DNA from: Nonomuraea thailandensis | GTDB lineage: Bacteria > Actinomycetota > Actinomycetes > Streptosporangiales > Streptosporangiaceae | Direction: 5' to 3' | Assembly: GCF_024172165.1 (NCBI RefSeq) | Contig: NZ_JAMZEB010000002.1 | Coordinates: 1,364,001 to 1,428,000, forward strand | Length of the DNA: 64,000 bases | Shown: piece after piece, positions 59,464 to 64,000 of the stretch | Layout of the letters: each line of letters begins with the position of its first letter | Numbering within the stretch: the first letter of the stretch is position 1 | Position numbers and translations under genes: made by a program | Notes under the pieces: model-generated | What the model saw: the letters and a program-made list of their open reading frames with translations, nothing else | Told to the model about the DNA's origin: nothing | Databases searched by the model: none

Positions 59464-61392
59464 ATGCCGGATGGCATCGCGTACGGCGGGGACTGGAATC
59501 CCGAGCAGTGGCCCGAGGAGACGTGGGAGCAGGACGTCGCGCTGATGCGCGAGGCCGGCGTCAACCGGGTCAGCGTCGGGATCTTCTCCTGGTCGTCGCT
59601 GGAGCCCGTCGAGGGCGTGTTCGACTTCGGCTGGTTCGACCGGGTGATGGACCTGCTGGCCGAGAACGGGATCGGCGCCAACCTCGCCACCCCCACCGCC
59701 TCCCCGCCGCCGTGGTTCTCGGAGGCCTACCCGCAGGCGCTGCCCGTGGACGCAGACGGCCGGCGCCTTCATCACGGCAGCAGGCAGGGCTTCTGTCCCA
59801 GCTCGCCCCTCTACCGCGAGAAGGCCCTGCGCATCGCCGAGCAGGTGGCGCTGCGCTACCGGGACCACCCGGCGCTGGCCCTGTGGCACGTGCACAACGA
59901 GTACGGCTGCCACAACGCCCGCTGCTACTGCGACACCTCGGCCGCCGCCTTCCGCGCCTGGCTGCGCACGCGCTACTCCTCGCTCGACGCGCTCAACGAG
60001 GCGTGGGGCACCGCGTTCTGGTCCCAGCGCTACAGCGACTGGTCGCAGATCCTGCCGCCGCGCGCCACCCCCAGCTTCCCCAACCCGGGCCAGCAGCTCG
60101 ACTTCCGCAGGTTCAGCTCCGACGCGCTGGTCGAGCTGTACGTCGCCGAACGCGACCTGCTCAAGCGGCTCACCCCGGACGTGCCCGCCACCACCAACCT
60201 GATGGCCGGGGCGCACTGGGACATGGACTGCTGGGCCTTCGCCGCCGAGCTGGACGTGGTCTCCACCGACCACTACCTGATCGGCGCCCGCCGCGAGCGC
60301 CACATCGACCTGGCCTTCGCCGCCGACTACGCCCGCTCGCTGGGCGGCGGGCGGCCATGGCTGCTCATGGAGCACTCCACCAGCGCGGTCAACTGGCAGC
60401 CGCGCAACCTCGCCAAGACCCCCGGCGAGCTGCGCCGCAACTCCCTCCAGCACCTGGCCAGGGGTGCGGACGGGATCATGTTCTTCCAGTGGCGCCAGTC
60501 CAGGGCGGGCGCCGAGAAGTGGCACTCGGCGATGCTGCCGCACGCCGGCACCGACACCAGGATCTGGCGCGAGGTGGTGGCACTCGGAGCCGAGCTGGCC
60601 GGGCTGTCCGGCGTGACCGGCAGCACGGTCAAGGCCGACGTCGCCCTGCTCCTGGACCACTCCAGCGTCTGGGCGCAGGACCACCCCGCCCAGCCCACCT
60701 CGGAGCTGGACCCGGTGGAGGAGGCCAAGCGCTGGCACGCCGCCCTGTGGCGGGCGGGCGTCACCTGCGACGTGGCCCGCCCCGAGGGCGACCTGAGCGG
60801 TTACCGCCTGGTCGTGGTGCCCCAGCTCTACCTGGTGAGCGACGAGGGGGCGGCCGGCCTGGAGGAGTTCGCCCGGCGGGGCGGGGTCGTGGTCGTGGGC
60901 CCGTACAGCGGGATCGTGGACGAGCACGACCGGGTCAGGCTGGGCGGCTACCCGGGCGCCTGGCGGGACCTGCTCGGGGTGAGCGTCGAGGAGTTCCTCC
61001 CCCTCGACGCGCCGATCAGGCTGGCCTCGGGCGCGAGCGGCGGCGTGTGGAGCGAGGCGGCTCGGGTGACCACCGCCAAGGTGCTCGACACGTACGCGAG
61101 CGGGGAGCCCGCCTGGACCCGCAACGAGTTCGGCGACGGCGTGGCGCACTACCTGACCACCCTGCTCGACGACGCCGCGCTCGCCGAGGTCCTCGCCACG
61201 GCCTGCCGTGAGGCGGGGGTGTCGCCGGAGGCCGTGAGCGTGCCGGGGGTCGAGGTCGTGCGGCGCTCGCACCCGGACGGGCGCTCCTTCCTGTTCGCCG
61301 TCAACCACACCGGCGAGGACGCCACCGTCACGACAGCGGAAGGCGAGACCGTCACCGTCGCGGCCGGCGACGCCGTGGTGATCCCCGGCTGA
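59464..61392 (+). CDS. Beta-galactosidase, GH42
   Basis: A 642-residue cytoplasmic GH42 enzyme. The (beta/alpha)8 domain starts GIAYGGDWNPEQWPEETW, carries acid/base Glu in WHVHNEYGC and nucleophile Glu in WLLMEHSTSAVNW; trimerisation and C-terminal beta domains follow. Three of the four zinc-site cysteines of the family are present, with the last replaced by Ser (CYCDTS). ATG 59464 is chosen because MPDGIAYGGD is the common GH42 start; GTG 59428 has no RBS. Placed inside the rhamnose regulon. Confidence 0.92.
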   Translation: MPDGIAYGGDWNPEQWPEETWEQDVALMREAGVNRVSVGIFSWSSLEPVEGVFDFGWFDRVMDLLAENGIGANLATPTASPPPWFSEAYPQALPVDADGRRLHHGSRQGFCPSSPLYREKALRIAEQVALRYRDHPALALWHVHNEYGCHNARCYCDTSAAAFRAWLRTRYSSLDALNEAWGTAFWSQRYSDWSQILPPRATPSFPNPGQQLDFRRFSSDALVELYVAERDLLKRLTPDVPATTNLMAGAHWDMDCWAFAAELDVVSTDHYLIGARRERHIDLAFAADYARSLGGGRPWLLMEHSTSAVNWQPRNLAKTPGELRRNSLQHLARGADGIMFFQWRQSRAGAEKWHSAMLPHAGTDTRIWREVVALGAELAGLSGVTGSTVKADVALLLDHSSVWAQDHPAQPTSELDPVEEAKRWHAALWRAGVTCDVARPEGDLSGYRLVVVPQLYLVSDEGAAGLEEFARRGGVVVVGPYSGIVDEHDRVRLGGYPGAWRDLLGVSVEEFLPLDAPIRLASGASGGVWSEAARVTTAKVLDTYASGEPAWTRNEFGDGVAHYLTTLLDDAALAEVLATACREAGVSPEAVSVPGVEVVRRSHPDGRSFLFAVNHTGEDATVTTAEGETVTVAAGDAVVIPG

Positions 61393-61396
61393 CCGG

Positions 61397-61410
61397 TTAA
61401 AACGTGTCAT
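61397..61410. promoter_or_regulatory. LacI-type operator, site 4
   Basis: TTAAAACGTGTCAT lies 4 bp past the GH42 stop. The left arm matches the consensus; the right arm is degenerate. Its centre is exactly 100 bp from site 5, suggesting an auxiliary operator for looping. Confidence 0.5.
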
Positions 61411-61425
61411 GCCCCTGATCCGGTT

Positions 61426-61446
61426 CGGCCCCCGCATCGGGGGCCG
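61426..61446 (+). terminator. GH42 gene terminator
   Basis: CGGCCCCCG 61426-61434 and its exact complement 61438-61446 with a 3-base loop. Confidence 0.7.
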
Positions 61447-61454
61447 CCGCTCCA

Positions 61455-61483
61455 TTGACAGCGAGCACCAGGAATCATAGTTT
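61455..61483 (+). promoter_or_regulatory. Promoter of the rhaM-rhaI operon
   Basis: A consensus -35 TTGACA at 61455-61460 and TAGTTT at 61478-61483, 17 bp apart. Transcription would begin near 61490, just ahead of operator site 5. Confidence 0.7.
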
Positions 61484-61496
61484 CCTGCACGAAGGA

Positions 61497-61510
61497 TTAA
61501 AACGTTTTGA
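61497..61510. promoter_or_regulatory. LacI-type operator, site 5 (perfect core)
   Basis: AAAACGTTTT at 61499-61508 is a perfect 10-bp palindrome, flanked as TT-AAAACGTTTT-GA. It is the best copy in the window and lies right after the predicted rhaM transcription start, a classic repression position. Confidence 0.8.
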
Positions 61511-61521
61511 AGGGAGTGTCA

Positions 61522-61839
61522 GTGCAACGCGTCTGCTTCCTGCTGAAAGTCCGCCCAGAGCGGCTGGCGGAGTACCGCGAGCGCCACCGCGACGTCTGGC
61601 CGGAGATGCGAGAGGCGCTGTCGCGCACCGGCTGGCACAACTACTCGCTCTTCCTCAGGGACGACGGCCTCCTGGTGGGATACCTGGAGACCGAGGACTT
61701 CGAGGCCGCACAGAAGGCGATGGCGGAAACCGAGGTCAACGCCCGCTGGCAGGCGGAGATGGCGCCGTTCTTCGAGGGCCTCGACGGCCGCCCCGACGAG
61801 GGCATGGTCCCGCTGACCGAAGTGTTCCACCTGGATTGA
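61522..61839 (+). CDS. rhaM: L-rhamnose mutarotase
   Basis: A 105-residue protein that interconverts alpha- and beta-L-rhamnopyranose to feed the isomerase. Diagnostic blocks: YRERHRDVWPEMREAL with the active His, WHNYSLFLRDDG, VNARWQAEMAPFF and the terminal EVFHLD. GTG 61522 is 5 bases after AAGGGAG; earlier in-frame TTG 61507 falls inside operator site 5. It heads the operon with rhaI and the aldolase gene. Confidence 0.93.
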   Translation: MQRVCFLLKVRPERLAEYRERHRDVWPEMREALSRTGWHNYSLFLRDDGLLVGYLETEDFEAAQKAMAETEVNARWQAEMAPFFEGLDGRPDEGMVPLTEVFHLD

Positions 61840-61849
61840 TCGGGGAGTA

Positions 61850-63001
61850 ATGACTGACATCAAGGCCGCGCTGCGGTCGCAGCGCATCGAGACGCCGTCC
61901 TGGGCCTACGGAAACAGCGGCACGCGGTTCAAGGTGTTCGCCCAGCAGGGCGTGCCCCGCGACCCGTACGAGAAGCTGGCCGACGCCGCCCAGGTGCACG
62001 CCTACACCGGAATTGCTCCCACCGTCGCCCTGCACATCCCGTGGGACAAGGTGGACGACTACGCCGACCTGGCCCGCCACGCCGGCGAGCTGGGCGTGCG
62101 GATCGGCGCGATCAACTCCAACGTCTTCCAGGACGACGACTACAAGCTGGGCAGCGTCACCCACCCCGACGCGCGGGTGCGCCGCAAGGCCACCGACCAC
62201 CTGCTCGAGTGCGTGGACATCATGGACGCGACCGGCAGCGACACGCTGAAGCTGTGGTTCTCCGACGGCATCAACTACCCGGGCCAGGACGACATCAGGT
62301 CCCGACAGGACCGCCTGGCCGACTCGCTCGCCGAGGTCTACGACCGGCTCGGCGAGGGCCAGCGCTTCCTGCTGGAGTACAAGCTGTTCGAGCCCGCCTT
62401 CTACGCCACCGACGTGCCCGACTGGGGCACCGCCTACGCGCACTGCGTCAGGCTCGGCCCCAAGGCGCAGGTCGTCGTGGACACCGGCCACCACGCCCCG
62501 GGCACCAACATCGAGTTCATCGTGGCCTTCCTCCTGCGCGACGGCAAGCTCGGCGGCTTCGACTTCAACTCCCGCTTCTACGCCGACGACGACCTCATGG
62601 TGGGCGCCGCCGACCCGTTCCAGCTCTTCCGCATCATGTACGAGGTCATCAGGGGCGGCGGCTTCACCGACGAGGTCGCGTTCATGCTCGACCAGTGCCA
62701 CAACATCGAGCCCAAGATCCCGGGCCAGATCCGCTCGGTCATGAACGTTCAGGAGGCCACCGCCAAGGCGCTGCTCGTGGACCGCGACGCGCTGAGCGCG
62801 GCGCAGAACGAGGGCGACGTGCTGGGCGCCAACGCCGTCCTCATGGACGCCTACAACACCGACGTGCGGCCGCTGCTCGCCGAGCTGCGCGAGGAGCAGG
62901 GCCTCGCGCCCGACCCGATGGCCGCCTACGCCAAGTCCGGATACTTCGAGAAGATCGCCGCCGAGCGCGTCGGCGGCCGGCAGGCCGGCTGGGGGGCCTG
63001 A
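61850..63001 (+). CDS. rhaI: L-rhamnose isomerase
   Basis: A 383-residue xylose-isomerase-like TIM barrel of the RhaI type (Pseudomonas/actinobacterial form, distinct from E. coli RhaA). It converts L-rhamnose to L-rhamnulose. Metal-site residues are suggested by LLEYKLFEPAFYATDVPDWG, VVVDTGHHAPGTNIE and GGFDFNSRFYADDDL. GGGGAG precedes the ATG, 10 bp after rhaM. The aldolase gene starts 6 bp after its stop. Confidence 0.94.
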   Translation: MTDIKAALRSQRIETPSWAYGNSGTRFKVFAQQGVPRDPYEKLADAAQVHAYTGIAPTVALHIPWDKVDDYADLARHAGELGVRIGAINSNVFQDDDYKLGSVTHPDARVRRKATDHLLECVDIMDATGSDTLKLWFSDGINYPGQDDIRSRQDRLADSLAEVYDRLGEGQRFLLEYKLFEPAFYATDVPDWGTAYAHCVRLGPKAQVVVDTGHHAPGTNIEFIVAFLLRDGKLGGFDFNSRFYADDDLMVGAADPFQLFRIMYEVIRGGGFTDEVAFMLDQCHNIEPKIPGQIRSVMNVQEATAKALLVDRDALSAAQNEGDVLGANAVLMDAYNTDVRPLLAELREEQGLAPDPMAAYAKSGYFEKIAAERVGGRQAGWGA

Positions 63002-63007
63002 AGCATC

Positions 63008-64000
63008 ATGTCCAACGTCATCAACGAACTCCTCGACCGCTCCCACCGCCTGGGCGCCGACCCGCGCAACACGAACTTCGCGGGCGGCAACACCTCGGCC
63101 AAGGCCGCAGCGCCCGACCCCGTCACCGGCGAGGAGGTCGAGCTGCTCTGGGTCAAGGGCTCCGGCGGCGACCTCGGCACGCTGAAGGAGGCCGGCCTGG
63201 CCGTGCTCCGCCTGGACCGGCTGCGCGCGCTCAAGGGCGTCTACCCGGGCGTCGAGCGTGAGGACGAGATGGTCGCCGCCTTCGACTACTGCCTGCACGG
63301 CAAGGGCGGCGCCGCGCCGTCGATCGACACCGCCATGCACGGCCTGGTCGAGGCCGCGCACGTCGACCACCTGCACCCCGACGCCGGCATCGCGCTGGCC
63401 ACGGCCGCCGACGGAGAGGAGCTGACCAGGCGCGTCTTCGGCGGCAAGGTCGTGTGGGTGCCGTGGCGGCGGCCCGGCTTCCAGCTCGGCCTGGACATCG
63501 CCGCCATCAAGGAGGCGAACCCGCAGGCCATCGGCTGCGTCCTGGGCGGCCACGGCATCACCGCGTGGGGCTCGACGTCCGAGGAGTGCGAGGCGCGCTC
63601 GCTGGAGATCATCCGCACGGCCGAGGCGTACCTGGCCGAGCACGGCCGCCCCGACCCGTTCGGCCCGGTGATCCACGACACGCTGCCCGAGGCCGAGCGG
63701 CACGAGCGGGCCGCGGCGCTGTTCCCGCTGGTCCGGGGCCTGGCCTCGACCGACATCCGCGTGGTGGGCCACTACACCGACACCCCCGAGGTGCTCGACT
63801 TCGTCTCCCGCGCCGAGCACCCGAGGCTGGCGGCCCTGGGCACGTCCTGCCCCGACCACTTCCTGCGCACCAAGGTCGCGCCGCTGGTGCTGGACCTGCC
63901 GCCGGACGCGCCGCTGGAGCAGGTCGCCGAGCGGCTGCGCGAGCTGCACGCGGCCTACCGCGAGGAGTACACCGCCTACTACAACCGGCACGCCACCCCC
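63008..64000 (+). CDS. Bifunctional rhamnulose-1-phosphate aldolase/short-chain dehydrogenase, 3' truncated
   Basis: The frame starts at ATG 63008 and is open to the window end, giving 331 residues. MSNVINELLDRSHRLGADPR and NTNFAGGNTSAK open a class II aldolase domain; zinc ligands are in VDHLHPDAGIAL and LGGHGITAWG. Proteins of this kind (RhaD/RhaE type) continue with a C-terminal SDR domain that oxidises lactaldehyde, which is beyond the window. It would split rhamnulose-1-P into DHAP and L-lactaldehyde. Third gene of the rhaM operon. Confidence 0.88.
   Translation, partial: MSNVINELLDRSHRLGADPRNTNFAGGNTSAKAAAPDPVTGEEVELLWVKGSGGDLGTLKEAGLAVLRLDRLRALKGVYPGVEREDEMVAAFDYCLHGKGGAAPSIDTAMHGLVEAAHVDHLHPDAGIALATAADGEELTRRVFGGKVVWVPWRRPGFQLGLDIAAIKEANPQAIGCVLGGHGITAWGSTSEECEARSLEIIRTAEAYLAEHGRPDPFGPVIHDTLPEAERHERAAALFPLVRGLASTDIRVVGHYTDTPEVLDFVSRAEHPRLAALGTSCPDHFLRTKVAPLVLDLPPDAPLEQVAERLRELHAAYREEYTAYYNRHATP

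Noticed and set aside
61736..63991. Long minus-strand open frame opposite rhaM, rhaI and the aldolase gene
   Set aside because: It spans three well-supported genes on the other strand and has no domain of its own.

Overview
This is a gene-dense, very GC-rich stretch of chromosome from a filamentous actinobacterium. Codon third positions are strongly G/C, GTG and TTG starts are common, and a mycothiol-dependent-type enzyme is encoded. The order ruvX, mltG, aroE then infC-rpmI-rplT then a SpoU methyltransferase, an orphan histidine kinase and pheST, together with a secreted GH10/CBM2 xylanase, a large subtilase and many sugar-utilisation modules, resembles Streptosporangiaceae such as Nonomuraea. 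That genus-level placement is an inference from style, not from a database match. No phage, IS, CRISPR, tRNA or rRNA was seen.

Layout. 1-11.6 kb holds core genes: a ruvX fragment, two tandem mltG paralogues, aroE, the infC-rpmI-rplT operon (structured leader with an intrinsic attenuator, AUC start for IF3), a SpoU RNA methyltransferase, a PAS histidine kinase with no partner regulator, and pheS-pheT. 11.6-20.7 kb is mixed accessory DNA: Uma2 endonuclease, metallophosphoesterase, MFS exporter, SnoaL-like protein, small membrane protein, an acyl-CoA synthetase behind a TetR-type palindrome, a secreted xylanase behind two GAAA(C/G)TTTC boxes, a DinB/mycothiol enzyme and a 49-residue basic protein.

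20.7-28.1 kb is a glycan module: a CUT1 ABC transporter without its own ATPase, a divergent ROK repressor with a palindrome lying inside the operon promoter, and a GH38 alpha-mannosidase. 28.2-35.6 kb carries a VOC protein, an alpha/beta-hydrolase whose nucleophile position is His, a 1,232-residue subtilase, a TetR/SDR divergent pair and a sensor-domain membrane protein.

35.7-45.5 kb is the most striking locus. A divergent MurR/RpiR-type regulator faces an eight-gene operon encoding an oligopeptide-type ABC transporter (binding lipoprotein, two permeases, one fused double ATPase), MurQ, AnmK, a cytoplasmic serine beta-lactamase-like hydrolase and a nitrilase-family amidohydrolase. The first seven genes are chained by six successive 4-base ATGA overlaps. 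It looks like a dedicated system for importing and dismantling anhydro-muropeptides. A signal-less peptidoglycan amidase lies 5 kb away at 49.4 kb.

45.5-50.5 kb has an RTX-like secreted protein, a sulfotransferase, a sulfatase, the amidase and a DUF4916 Nudix protein. 50.5-55.6 kb is a membrane-bound formate dehydrogenase operon (molybdopterin subunit with Cys in place of Sec, Fe-S subunit, NrfD anchor) followed by an overlooked 37-residue membrane peptide that overlaps nrfD by ATGA. 55.7-64 kb is an L-rhamnose regulon: rhaB and a LacI repressor on the minus strand, then an oxidoreductase, a GH42 beta-galactosidase, rhaM, rhaI and the start of a class II aldolase/dehydrogenase on the plus strand. 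It is tied together by five operator-like sites around AAAACGTTTT, two pairs of which are spaced 100-101 bp apart.
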